A DNA stretch of 64,000 nt, taken from assembly GCF_001455965.1 (NCBI RefSeq), contig NZ_LKKO01000058.1, forward strand, positions 162,213 to 226,212, given 5' to 3'. The position numbers and the translations under genes are program-made. This stretch comes from Methylobacterium sp. GXS13. GTDB lineage: Bacteria; Pseudomonadota; Alphaproteobacteria; Rhizobiales; Beijerinckiaceae. The notes beneath the pieces were generated by a model. That model was not told the DNA's origin, searched no databases, and saw only the letters and a list, made by a program, of their open reading frames with translations. Of this stretch, positions 19,075 to 28,075 are shown piece after piece; position 1 is the first letter of the stretch; each line of letters begins with the position of its first letter.

Positions 19075-20475
19075 ATGACCCAGGCCGAAGCTCCCGCGAC
19101 GCATCCCGCCCTGCTGCCCACGGACACGCCCGCGGTGCCGGTCACCCTGGTCACGACGGCGTCCTGGCCGGAGGCCGAAGCCGCCCTGGACCCAGCCCAC
19201 AGCAGCTTCGCCCGCTCACTCGGCTTCAAGCCGAAGGCTGGGAGCCTCGCGCTGCTGCCGGGATTGGACGGGAGCATCGCCCGGGCGCTGTTCGGTCTCG
19301 GCGACGCCGAGGCCGCCACCTACGATCGGCTGATCGTCGGCAAGCTGCCGGGCCTGCTGCCCGATGGCGCGTTTCGCCTGGAGAACGCCCCAGACCCCGC
19401 CGAGGCCGCGCTGGCCTGGCTGATGGGCAGCTACCGTTTCGACCGCTACCAGTCCTCCGGCAGCACCAAGGCCCGGCTCGCGGCGCCGGCCGGGATCGAT
19501 GCTTCGGAGATCGAGCGGGTCGCCGGTGCGGTGGCGCTCGGCCGCGACCTGATCAACACCCCGGCCAACGACCTCGGCCCCGCCGAGATCGAAGCCGCCG
19601 CCCGGGCGCTGGCCGAGCGCCACGGCGCGGCGATCGACGTGACGCAGGGCGAGGAGCTGGCCCAGGAATTTCCCCTGATCCATGCGGTCGGCATCGCCTC
19701 GCCGCGGGTGCCGCGTCTGATCGACGTGACCTGGGGGCCGGAGGATGCACCGCGGGTGACCCTGATCGGCAAGGGCGTCGCCTTCGACACCGGCGGGCTC
19801 GATATCAAGCCCTCCTCCGCCATGCTGCTGATGAAGAAGGATATGGGTGGCGCCGCGGTGGCCCTGGCGGCGGCCGACATGATCATGGGCGCTGGCCTCA
19901 AGATCCGACTGCGGGTGCTGATCCCGGCGGTGGAGAACGCGGTCTCGGGCAACGCCTTCCGCCCGAGCGACGTGCTGCCCAGCCGGGCCGGGCTTAGCGT
20001 CGAGATCGGCAATACCGACGCCGAGGGACGGCTGATCCTCGCCGATGCCCTGGCGCTCGCCGACGCGGAGGGGCCCGAGCTGATCCTCGACTTCTCGACG
20101 CTGACGGGCGCGGCGCGCGTGGCCCTCGGCCCGGACCTTCCGGCTTTCTTCACCGAGGACGAGGCCCTGGCCGCCGCCGTCGCCGAAGCCGGGCGGACGG
20201 CGATCGATCCGATCTGGCGGATGCCGCTCCACGCCCCCTACGCGAGCTTGCTCGATTCCAAGGTGGCCGACCTCAACAATGTCTCCGGCGGCCCGTTCGC
20301 AGGCGCGATCACCGCGGCCCTGTTCCTGCGCCGCTTCGCCCCGAAGACCAAAGCACACGGGCATTTCGACCTCTACGGCTGGAACCCGTCGACCAAGCCC
20401 GGACGGCCGGAAGGCGGCGAGGTCCAGACCGCGCGCCTGACCTACGCGCTGCTCAAGGCCCGCTACGGGACCTGA
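19075..20475 (+). CDS. Leucyl aminopeptidase family (M17) protein
   Basis: A 466-residue M17 peptidase. The C-terminal catalytic domain has the family signature NTDAEGRL (about 322-329), the metal-binding GKGVAFDTGGLDIKP and the KKDMGG lysine/aspartate motif. The N-terminal about 150 residues are the divergent macro-like domain. It removes N-terminal amino acids with two metal ions and probably acts as a cytoplasmic hexamer. It is divergent from the tadD-like gene. Confidence 0.92.
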   Translation: MTQAEAPATHPALLPTDTPAVPVTLVTTASWPEAEAALDPAHSSFARSLGFKPKAGSLALLPGLDGSIARALFGLGDAEAATYDRLIVGKLPGLLPDGAFRLENAPDPAEAALAWLMGSYRFDRYQSSGSTKARLAAPAGIDASEIERVAGAVALGRDLINTPANDLGPAEIEAAARALAERHGAAIDVTQGEELAQEFPLIHAVGIASPRVPRLIDVTWGPEDAPRVTLIGKGVAFDTGGLDIKPSSAMLLMKKDMGGAAVALAAADMIMGAGLKIRLRVLIPAVENAVSGNAFRPSDVLPSRAGLSVEIGNTDAEGRLILADALALADAEGPELILDFSTLTGAARVALGPDLPAFFTEDEALAAAVAEAGRTAIDPIWRMPLHAPYASLLDSKVADLNNVSGGPFAGAITAALFLRRFAPKTKAHGHFDLYGWNPSTKPGRPEGGEVQTARLTYALLKARYGT

Positions 20476-20485
20476 TCCCACCGGA

Positions 20486-21847
20486 TCAGGCGAGGCCCGA
20501 CAGACGCAGCAGCATCCCGGCCCCGGCGCAGAGCGCCAGGGTCGGCACCGCCCCGAGATTGAGCCGGAAGACGGCCAGGATTGCCAGCAGCGTCAGCGCC
20601 AGGGCGGCGGGATCGAGGCTACCGGGTACCGGCAGGTCGAGGCGCAGCGGCCCGAGCGGCACGGTCCGGACCTCACGGAACAGGGTCCGCAGCCCGAACC
20701 AGACGGCGAGGTTCAGGATCACCCCCGCGACTGCGGCGGTGATCGCCGAAAGCGCGCCGGCCAGGAGACGGCTGCCGCGCAGACGCCCGATCAGCGGCGC
20801 GCCCGCGAAGATCCAGAGGAAGCAGGGCGCGAAGGTGACCCAGGTGGTGAGCAGGCCGGCCAGGGTCCCGGCGAGCAGCGGCGGCAAGGTGCCGGGCGCC
20901 CGGTAGCCGGCTAGGAAGCCGACGAACTGGAGCACCATGATCAGCGGGCCGGGCGTGGTCTCGGCGAGCCCCAGCCCATCGAGCATTTCCCAAGGCCGCA
21001 GCCAGCCGTAATGCTCCACCGCCTGCTGGGCGACATAGGCCAAGGCCGCATAGGCGCCCCCGAAGGTCACCAGCGCCATCTTGGCGAAAAACACAGCGAC
21101 CTGCCCGAAGACCGGTGGCAGCCCGGGCAGCACCAAGAGGGCGGCTACCGGCAGGAGCCAGATCGCCAGCCAGAGGGCCCCGATCCGCAGCGATTCCGCT
21201 GGCCCGGCCTGCTCCCGCGGCAGCGTCGCGGCGCCGATCAGGAAACCGGCCTCGTCGCCTTCCGCATCCGCGAGGATTGGAGCCAACGCGGGCCGGCGCC
21301 CCAACACGAGGCCGAGGATTCCCGCCGCGACGACGACCAGCGGGAACGGGATGGCCAGAGCGAAGATGGCCACGAAGGCGGCGGCTGCGATGATCCGATC
21401 CGCTCGCCCGCGCAACGCCCGGCCGCCGAGACGCCAGAGCGCATGCAAAACGATGGCGAGCACCGCTGCCTTGAGGCCGAAGAACAAGCCCTCGACCCAG
21501 ACGACCGCCCCATAGAGTACATACAGCCAGCTCAGGCCCATCAGAACGACGAGCCCCGGCAGCACGAACAGCCCGCCCGCGACCATTCCACCGGCGGGGC
21601 CGTGCATCAGCCAGCCGATATAGGTCGCGAGCTGCTGCGCCTCCGGCCCGGGCAGCAGCGTGCAGAAGCCGAGCCCGTGGAGGAAGCGCCGCTCGGAGAT
21701 CCAGCGCCGCTCCTCCACCAGGATGCGGTGCATCACGGCGATCTGGCCAGCCGGGCCACCGAACGACAGCGCCGCCACCCGCACCCAGACCGGTATGGTT
21801 TGCCTCAGGGTCGGACGCGGAATGCCGGAGGCGCCCGCCGGGCTCAC
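20486..21847 (-). CDS. chrA: Chromate transporter ChrA
   Basis: A 453-residue two-module CHR protein with about 10-12 membrane helices. The repeated halves start with VAALSFGGPAGQIAVMH and MALVTFGGAYAALAYVAQ, and each has the LPGPE or ETTPGPLIM motif. The family effluxes chromate, though many members are untested. The GTG at 21847 overlaps the upstream hydrolase stop (GTGA), suggesting translational coupling; an ATG at 21886 lies inside the upstream gene. Confidence 0.9.
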   Translation of the reverse strand: MSPAGASGIPRPTLRQTIPVWVRVAALSFGGPAGQIAVMHRILVEERRWISERRFLHGLGFCTLLPGPEAQQLATYIGWLMHGPAGGMVAGGLFVLPGLVVLMGLSWLYVLYGAVVWVEGLFFGLKAAVLAIVLHALWRLGGRALRGRADRIIAAAAFVAIFALAIPFPLVVVAAGILGLVLGRRPALAPILADAEGDEAGFLIGAATLPREQAGPAESLRIGALWLAIWLLPVAALLVLPGLPPVFGQVAVFFAKMALVTFGGAYAALAYVAQQAVEHYGWLRPWEMLDGLGLAETTPGPLIMVLQFVGFLAGYRAPGTLPPLLAGTLAGLLTTWVTFAPCFLWIFAGAPLIGRLRGSRLLAGALSAITAAVAGVILNLAVWFGLRTLFREVRTVPLGPLRLDLPVPGSLDPAALALTLLAILAVFRLNLGAVPTLALCAGAGMLLRLSGLA

Positions 21848-23016
21848 GCCGTCAGGGGCAGCGCCGTCTCGATCAGACGCGCCCAAAGCGAAGCCCCGTA
21901 CGGGGTCGCGGCGTCGTTGAAATCGTAATGCGGGTGGTGGAGCGAGGCACTGTCGCCGTTTCCGATGAACATGTAGGCGCCGGGGCGGCGGCCGAGCATG
22001 TAGGAGAAGTCCTCGGCGGTCATCATCGGCGCCACCGTCCGGTCGACATTCTCGGCCCCGACCAGGGCCTCGGCCACGCCCGCCATGAAGTCCGTCTCGG
22101 CCGGATGATTCTCCGTGACCGGATAGCTCGAGCCGAATTCCACCACGCCTTTGGCACCGAAGGCGCCGGCGATCTCCGTCACCAGGGTCTCGATCCGCGC
22201 CTTGATCTGGCTGCGCACCCCCTGGGACAGGGTCCGCATGGTGCCGCGCATGGTGACGCTCTGCGGCAGCACGTTGAACGCCTCGCCGGCATCGAGCGCG
22301 CAGACCGAGACGACGGCCGATTCCAGCGGATGGAGGTTGCGTGACACGATGCTCTGCAGGGCGATGATCACGTGGCTCGCCACCAGCACGCTGTCGACGG
22401 CGTTCTGCGGCAGGGCCGCGTGGCCGCCCCGTCCCTCGATGGTGAGGGTGAAGCGGTCGGTGGACGCCATGATCGGACCCGGCCGGATCGCGAAGGTGCC
22501 GACCGCCATGCCGGGGATGTTGTGCATCCCGTAGACCGATTCGATCCCGAACCGCTCCATCAGGCCGTCCTCGACCATCGCCTCGCCGCCGCCCCCACCC
22601 TCTTCGGCGGGCTGGAAGATCAGCACCGCGGCGCCGTCGAAATTTCGGGTCTCGGCGAGGTACTTGGCCGCCCCGAGCAGCATGGTGGTGTGCCCGTCAT
22701 GGCCGCAGGCGTGCATCTTGCCCGGCACGGTGGAGCGGTAAGGCAGATCGCGCACCTCCTGGATCGGCAGGGCGTCCATGTCGGCGCGCAGCCCGATGGC
22801 GCGGTTCGAGTTCCGGCCATTGCCGCGGATCACCCCGACCACGCCCGTGCGCCCGATGCCGGTCTCCACCGCGTCGCAGCCGAAGGCCCGGAGTCGGTCG
22901 GCCACGAACCCCGCGGTCCGCTCCACGTCGTAGAGCAGCTCGGGATGGGCGTGCAGATCGTACCGCCACGCGGTCATGGTGTCGGCGAAGTCACGGATCC
23001 GTTCGAGGACGGGCAT
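21844..23016 (-). CDS. M20 family amidohydrolase (hippurate hydrolase-like)
   Basis: A 390-residue M20D peptidase/aminoacylase. Catalytic and metal motifs are GLRADMDALPI, HACGHDGHTTMLLG, FQPAEEGGGG with the general-base Glu, and a C-terminal His in ASLHHPHYDFND. A dimerisation insert (about 180-290) is present. It hydrolyses N-acyl or amidated amino acids in the cytoplasm; the precise substrate is unknown. It precedes chrA with a 4-base overlap and follows cueR after 76 bases. Confidence 0.92.
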   Translation of the reverse strand: MPVLERIRDFADTMTAWRYDLHAHPELLYDVERTAGFVADRLRAFGCDAVETGIGRTGVVGVIRGNGRNSNRAIGLRADMDALPIQEVRDLPYRSTVPGKMHACGHDGHTTMLLGAAKYLAETRNFDGAAVLIFQPAEEGGGGGEAMVEDGLMERFGIESVYGMHNIPGMAVGTFAIRPGPIMASTDRFTLTIEGRGGHAALPQNAVDSVLVASHVIIALQSIVSRNLHPLESAVVSVCALDAGEAFNVLPQSVTMRGTMRTLSQGVRSQIKARIETLVTEIAGAFGAKGVVEFGSSYPVTENHPAETDFMAGVAEALVGAENVDRTVAPMMTAEDFSYMLGRRPGAYMFIGNGDSASLHHPHYDFNDAATPYGASLWARLIETALPLTA

Positions 23017-23092
23017 GAGTACGGGCTTTCGTGGCCATCAGGTCTCGGCAAGAGACTCGGCCGGACCAGCAAAGCCGGGGCCAGACGCGGCG

Positions 23093-23584
23093 TCAACGGC
23101 CACGCTTGTCGCGGAGATGCATCGCGTGCGTCGCGTGGGCCTCCAGCCCGGCGGATCCACGCCGCGCCGCGGATGGCCCGTCCTCGGTCGCGAGATCATC
23201 CAGGATCGGGCATTCGGGCCTTTCGTCGCCGCAGCAGCTCTCGGCGAGGCGCTCCAGAGTCCGGGCCATACCCTCCAGTTCGGCGATGCGGCGGCGCAGA
23301 TCTGCGATTTGCTGCTCGGCGATCGCCTTCACGCCGGCACTGGGCCGGGCTCGGTCGCGCCAGAGCGCCAGCAGATCCGCGATGGCGTCGACGCTGAAGC
23401 CGAGATCGCGGGCACGGCGGACGAAGCGCAACGTGTGCAGGTCCGCCTCGTCGTAATGGCGGTAGCCCGCCTCGGAACGGGCGGCCGTCGGCAGCAGACC
23501 GGTCGCCTCGTACCAGCGGATCATCTTGGCCGACACGCCCGTGCGCCGCGCCGCCTCCCCGATGGTGATCGGGCCCGCGCTCAT
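23093..23584 (-). CDS. cueR: CueR-type copper-responsive MerR regulator
   Basis: A 163-residue MerR-family activator with an N-terminal winged helix (ITIGEAARRTGVSAKMIRWYE), a dimerisation helix and a metal-binding loop CCGDERPEC. In that loop two Cys eight positions apart match the CueR copper/silver site. A His-containing C-terminal tail follows. It starts at an ATGA overlap with the copA stop, so it is co-transcribed after the pump it should control. Its predicted operator is in front of copA at 26089-26120. Confidence 0.93.
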   Translation of the reverse strand: MSAGPITIGEAARRTGVSAKMIRWYEATGLLPTAARSEAGYRHYDEADLHTLRFVRRARDLGFSVDAIADLLALWRDRARPSAGVKAIAEQQIADLRRRIAELEGMARTLERLAESCCGDERPECPILDDLATEDGPSAARRGSAGLEAHATHAMHLRDKRGR

Positions 23585-26082
23585 GCGGGCCTCGGCGACA
23601 GCGCCGTCGACTCGACGGACGCGGCTCGGCCACCGGCCCGGCATAGGCGCAGGGCGTTGCCGAGCACGAAGACGCTGGAAAAGGCCATGGCGCCGGCGGC
23701 CAGGACAGGCGACAGGGCCGGGCCGCCGAACGGCACCAGCAGGCCTGCCGCCACCGGGATCAACGCGGCGTTGTAGGCGAAGGCCCAAAACAGGTTCTGA
23801 CGGATATTGGCCATCACCGCCCGCGATAGGGTCAGCGCCTCGACCAGCGCCTGTGGATCGCCCGACATCAGCACCACGTCGGCGCTCTCGACGGCGATAT
23901 CGGTGCCGGTGCCGATGGCCAGCCCAACATCCGCCTCGGCCAAGGCGTGCGCATCGTTGATGCCGTCGCCCACGAAGGCCACCGGCCCATGCGCCGTCCT
24001 GAATCGCTGGACGGCCTCGACCTTCCCGCCGGGCAGGATGCCGGCGGCCACGTCGTGGATGCCGAGGCTTTTGGCGATCCCTGCGGCGGTGCGGGGATCG
24101 TCGCCCGTCACCATCGCGACGACGAGCCCCTGCGCCTTCAGCGCAGCCACGGCCTCACGGGCGCCCGGTTTCACCGGGTCGGCGACGTGCAGCAGCCCGG
24201 CGTGGCGACCGTCGAGGGCTAGGTGGATCGGGCTCTTGCCGTCCGCGGCCAAGCGCTCGGCCCGGGCGGAAAGGTCCGGGTCCTGAGCGATGCCGAGTTT
24301 TTCGAGGTAGCGCGGCGCGCCGAGGATCACGCTTCGACCCGAGACCCGGCCGGAGATTCCAAACCCCTCCAGCGCCTCGAAGTGCTCCGGCTCGGGGATG
24401 GCGAGGCCGCGGGCGCGCGCGGCCGTCATCACGGCACCGGCGAGCGGGTGTTCGGACCGGCTTTCCAGCCCGGCGGCCAGCGCCAGCGCTTCCCCCTCCG
24501 CGATGCCCGTGGCCACGCGAAAATCGGTGACGCGCGGCCGTCCCTCGGTGAGGGTCCCGGTCTTGTCGAAGGCCACCACGCGCACGTCGCGCAGACCCTG
24601 CAAGGCCGCGCCGTCGCGGAACAGGATGCCGCGGGCCGCGGCCCGGCCGGTCCCGACCATGATGGCTGTGGGGGTGGCGAGCCCCAGGGCGCAGGGGCAG
24701 GCGATGATCAGCACGGCCACGGCGTTGACCAGGGCCGGCCCGAGGGCGGGTGCCGGGCCGAGCACCAGCCAGGCCAGGAAGGTCAGAACGGCGACCCCGA
24801 TCACCGCCGGCACGAAGCGCCCGGTGACCCGATCCACGAGCGCCTGGATCGGCAGCTTGCCGCCCTGGGCCCGCTCGACCATGGCGGCGATCTGCGCCAG
24901 CACCGTGGCGGCGCCAATGGCATCGACCCGCAGGTCGAGGCTGCCGCGGCCGTTGAGGGTGCCGCCGACCATCGGGTCCCCCGGCCCCTTGCGCACGGGC
25001 GCCGGCTCCCCGGTAACCATGCTCTCGTCGACGTAACTCGTGCCGGACACCACCGCACCGTCGGCCGCGACTCGCTCCCCAGGGCGGACGCGCACGACGT
25101 CGCCGACCGCCAGGGCCGAGAGCGGCACCCCAGTCTCGGTACCGTCGCGGATCACGCGGGCGGTCCTGGGCGCGAGATTCATCAGCTGGGCAATGGCCTG
25201 TCCCGTCCGCCCCTTGGCCCCCGCCTCCAGGGTTCGCCCCAGCAGGATCAGGGTGACGATGAGCACGCTGGCCTCGAAATAGAGATGCGCCGCGCCGGCG
25301 GGCAGCAGACCGGGGGCCAGGGTCGAAACCAGGGAGTAGAGATAAGCGGCCCCTGCCCCGAGGGCGACGAGGGCGTTCATGTCCGGATGGCCACGCAGCA
25401 GCCCCGGCACCCCACGCAGGAAGAAGCGACGGCCGGGCCAAGCGAGGACCAGGGTCGCCAGGGCGAGCTGGATCAAGGCTGAGGCCGAACCGCCATGGAG
25501 GCTCGGCAGGATGTGGCCGCCCATGTCGAGCACCACCACGGGACTGGAGAGCAGCGCTGCAGCGACGAGGTCGCGTCGGAGGGCGCGACCCTCGGCCTCC
25601 CGCCGGGCAGCCGGATCGATGCGCGATCCGTCATCGAGGGATCGGGCTTCGTAACCCGCCGCCTCTACGGCCGCGACGAGGTCGGTGATCGCCACGAGCC
25701 CTTCGGGATGGCGGATCGTGGCTTGACCGGTGACGAGGTTGACGCTGGCACCGGTTACGCCCGGCACGGCGGCGAGGGTGTGCTCCACGCGGCCGGCGCA
25801 TGAGGCGCAGGACATCTCCGCCACGGCGATCAGGGTCTGCGTCTCCGAGACTGGGTAGCCGGCATTCGCCAACGCCGCCGCGGCCTCAGCCGGGCTCGCG
25901 CCGCCATCAAGGACAAGGTTGGCGCGGTTGGTCGCGAGATTGACCGCTACGTCGCGAGCGCCGGGCAGCGCCTTCAGAACGTGCTCGACCCTGCCGACAC
26001 AGGACGCGCAGGACATTCCCTCCACGGGGAGGCTCAGAGAGACAGGTTCGGGCACGGGGGTGGTTCCGATCAGAGCATCCAT
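23581..26082 (-). CDS. copA: Copper-exporting P1B-type ATPase
   Basis: An 833-residue P-type ATPase. Two N-terminal heavy-metal-associated domains each have GMSCASC or EMSCASC (about 22-28 and 88-95). Eight membrane helices follow, with CPC in IIACPCALGLATPTA, phosphorylation motif DKTGTLTEG, and the GDGINDAHAL and HP (SEHPLAGAV) motifs. It pumps Cu(I) from cytoplasm to periplasm. Transcribed with cueR. The CueR promoter geometry implies a transcript starting within a few bases of the ATG at 26082. Confidence 0.96.
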   Translation of the reverse strand: MDALIGTTPVPEPVSLSLPVEGMSCASCVGRVEHVLKALPGARDVAVNLATNRANLVLDGGASPAEAAAALANAGYPVSETQTLIAVAEMSCASCAGRVEHTLAAVPGVTGASVNLVTGQATIRHPEGLVAITDLVAAVEAAGYEARSLDDGSRIDPAARREAEGRALRRDLVAAALLSSPVVVLDMGGHILPSLHGGSASALIQLALATLVLAWPGRRFFLRGVPGLLRGHPDMNALVALGAGAAYLYSLVSTLAPGLLPAGAAHLYFEASVLIVTLILLGRTLEAGAKGRTGQAIAQLMNLAPRTARVIRDGTETGVPLSALAVGDVVRVRPGERVAADGAVVSGTSYVDESMVTGEPAPVRKGPGDPMVGGTLNGRGSLDLRVDAIGAATVLAQIAAMVERAQGGKLPIQALVDRVTGRFVPAVIGVAVLTFLAWLVLGPAPALGPALVNAVAVLIIACPCALGLATPTAIMVGTGRAAARGILFRDGAALQGLRDVRVVAFDKTGTLTEGRPRVTDFRVATGIAEGEALALAAGLESRSEHPLAGAVMTAARARGLAIPEPEHFEALEGFGISGRVSGRSVILGAPRYLEKLGIAQDPDLSARAERLAADGKSPIHLALDGRHAGLLHVADPVKPGAREAVAALKAQGLVVAMVTGDDPRTAAGIAKSLGIHDVAAGILPGGKVEAVQRFRTAHGPVAFVGDGINDAHALAEADVGLAIGTGTDIAVESADVVLMSGDPQALVEALTLSRAVMANIRQNLFWAFAYNAALIPVAAGLLVPFGGPALSPVLAAGAMAFSSVFVLGNALRLCRAGGRAASVESTALSPRPA

Positions 26083-26088
26083 GCCAGC

Positions 26089-26120
26089 TCAGATGGTGCT
26101 TCCCATCATGGGAAGGTCAA
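26089..26120 (-). promoter_or_regulatory. CueR operator/promoter of copA
   Basis: On the minus strand TTGACC (26120-26115) is followed by a 19-base spacer containing the near-perfect dyad CTTCCCATGATGGGAAG, the usual MerR/CueR form (ACCTTCC with its inverted partner). A weak -10 CATCTG follows (26095-26090). The long spacer is diagnostic of MerR-activated promoters. The start would be at or just before the copA ATG. Confidence 0.8.
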
Positions 26121-26194
26121 GGGCCATTCGGGTCGCATTGCCGAATCGCGAACCGGGCGACACACTTCGCTCTGCACCGAACGCGAGGCAGCCG

Positions 26195-26797
26195 ATGGCC
26201 GAACCCCTGACCCTTTACGGCGATCCGGGCTCCGGAAATTGCCTCAAGGTCAAATGGGTGGCCGCCCATCTCGGCATTCCCGCACTTTGGCGTGACGTTG
26301 ATGTGCCGGGCGGCGGGACGCGGGAACCGGCCTTCCTGGCCCTGAACCCTGCCGGCCGGGTCCCCCTGCTCGTCTTCCCGGACGGCGAGACCCTGTCGGA
26401 GTCGAACGCGATCATCTTTCATCTGGCGGAAGGCTCGGTGCTGGTTCCCGAGGCCGCGCGCCCGCGGGCCCGCATGCTGCAATGGATGTTCTGGGAACAG
26501 TACAGCCACGAACCCTACATCGCGGTGCGCCGCTACCAGCTCCATTATCTCAAGCGATCGCCGGACGACCTCGATCCCAAGCTCGCGGAGCGCGGTGCGG
26601 CCGCCCTGCAGCTGATGGACGGAACGCTCGAACGCACCGCCTTCCTCGTGGGCGACGCTCTCACCCTCGCCGACGTAGCGCTCGTCGCCTACACCCGCAT
26701 GGCCCATGAGGGTGGGTTCGACCTTACGCCTTACCGGGCCATTCGCAGCTGGATCACCCGGGTCGAGACCGGGCTCGGGATCGGACCCTATGCCTGA
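26195..26797 (+). CDS. Glutathione S-transferase family protein
   Basis: A 200-residue GST with an N-terminal thioredoxin-like domain (LTLYGDPGSGNCLKVKW, cis-Pro in GRVPLLV, ESNAI glutathione-binding motif) and a C-terminal helical domain containing the N-capping box LTLADVAL. Cytoplasmic; conjugation or isomerisation substrate unknown. It is divergent from copA, and its 3' end overlaps the convergent histidine-kinase gene by 10 bases. Confidence 0.9.
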   Translation: MAEPLTLYGDPGSGNCLKVKWVAAHLGIPALWRDVDVPGGGTREPAFLALNPAGRVPLLVFPDGETLSESNAIIFHLAEGSVLVPEAARPRARMLQWMFWEQYSHEPYIAVRRYQLHYLKRSPDDLDPKLAERGAAALQLMDGTLERTAFLVGDALTLADVALVAYTRMAHEGGFDLTPYRAIRSWITRVETGLGIGPYA

Positions 26798-28053
26798 TCG
26801 GACGCGCGGGGCACCTCGGCAGCGGCTCCGTGCTCCGGCAGGCTGACCCGCACGATGGTCCCCTGCCCGACCGTGCTGTCGATGGTCAGGCGGCCCCGGT
26901 GGCGGTTGAGGCTGTGCTTGACGATGGCCAGGCCGAGAACCGTCCCGCCCCGGGCACGGCTGGAGGCCACATCGACCCTGTAGAAGCGCTCGGTCAGGCG
27001 CGGGATATGCTCGGGCGGGATACCGGGGCCGTCATCGGTTACCGACAAGACGATCCGAGCGCCCAATCGAGCATCCTCCTCCCGCGAGAGGGCGACGCTG
27101 ACATGGCCGCCGCCATATTTTACGGCGTTCTCGATCAGGTTCTCGATCACGCGAGCGAGTTCGTCGGCATCCCCGGGTACGGGATAGGGGCCCGCACCGT
27201 CCTGAAACCGGATCGTGGCGCCCCGTACCTCGGCCGGCGGTCCCTGAGCGTCGACCATTTGTCGGGCGAGCGCCCCAAGATCGACCACGGTGGTCGGGGC
27301 TACGTGCTCGCGCAGCTCAATCCGCGACAGCGACAGCAGGTCGTCGATCAGCCGCGTCATGCGCTGGGCCTGGACGCGCATGATTTCCAGGAAGCGTTCG
27401 CGGGCCTGCGAATCCTCGCGGGCGGGCCCTTGCAGGGTCTCGATGAACCCGATCAGGGTGGCAAGCGGGGTGCGCAGCTCGTGGCTGGCATTGGCGACGA
27501 AATCGACCCGCATCGCTTCCAGCCGCCGGGCCGAGGTGAGGTCGCGCAGGAACAGCACCGCGCTGACGCCTGATCCGTCCGGCATCGGCAGGGCGCCGAT
27601 CTGGACCTCGAAGATCCGCTCCAGCGGCACCCGCGTGGCCAAGGAGACGCGGCGTGGCATGCCGGAACTGAGGACAGCCTCTACCCCGTCAAGGACTTCT
27701 GGGCTCCGCAGCGCGAAGGACAGGGGCCGGGCTTGGTGCAGGGCCGGCAGAAGCGCCCGGGCCGCCGGGTTGGCCTCCACCACGAGGGTGCGGCGGTCCA
27801 CCAGGATGACCGGATCGGGAACATGGGCCAACAGCGCCTCGGCGATCGCGTGGCGCTGGGCCGTCGCCGCCGGCCGCGGCGGCGGGGCCTCTCGGCCGCG
27901 CCCCCCGAGCCAGCCGCCGAGGCAGATCGAGACGAGTCCGGCGAGAATCAGCGGAAGGTCGAGATGCCCGGACAGCGCGACAACGGCGCCGAACAGGCCG
28001 ACCGCAATCGCGGCGCCGGTCCAGGCCGTGGCGCTGCGCGGGCGTTCTGACAT
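26788..28053 (-). CDS. phoR: PhoR-like sensor histidine kinase
   Basis: A 421-residue kinase with two N-terminal membrane helices (about 10-45), a PAS-like domain (about 65-170), a dimerisation/phosphoacceptor helix VANASHELRTPLATLIGFIETL with the conserved His, and an HATPase domain with the N box (LIENAVKYGG), G1 (DDGPGIP) and F box. It most resembles PhoR of the phosphate system, but no phoB, phoU or pst genes are near. Odd: the G2 box reads GGTVLGLAIVKH where GTGLGLAI is usual. It follows the UPF0104 gene by 22 bases, so it may share its transcript. Confidence 0.88.
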   Translation of the reverse strand: MSERPRSATAWTGAAIAVGLFGAVVALSGHLDLPLILAGLVSICLGGWLGGRGREAPPPRPAATAQRHAIAEALLAHVPDPVILVDRRTLVVEANPAARALLPALHQARPLSFALRSPEVLDGVEAVLSSGMPRRVSLATRVPLERIFEVQIGALPMPDGSGVSAVLFLRDLTSARRLEAMRVDFVANASHELRTPLATLIGFIETLQGPAREDSQARERFLEIMRVQAQRMTRLIDDLLSLSRIELREHVAPTTVVDLGALARQMVDAQGPPAEVRGATIRFQDGAGPYPVPGDADELARVIENLIENAVKYGGGHVSVALSREEDARLGARIVLSVTDDGPGIPPEHIPRLTERFYRVDVASSRARGGTVLGLAIVKHSLNRHRGRLTIDSTVGQGTIVRVSLPEHGAAAEVPRASDQA

Positions 28054-28075
28054 GATAGACGGCGGGCCGGAGTGG

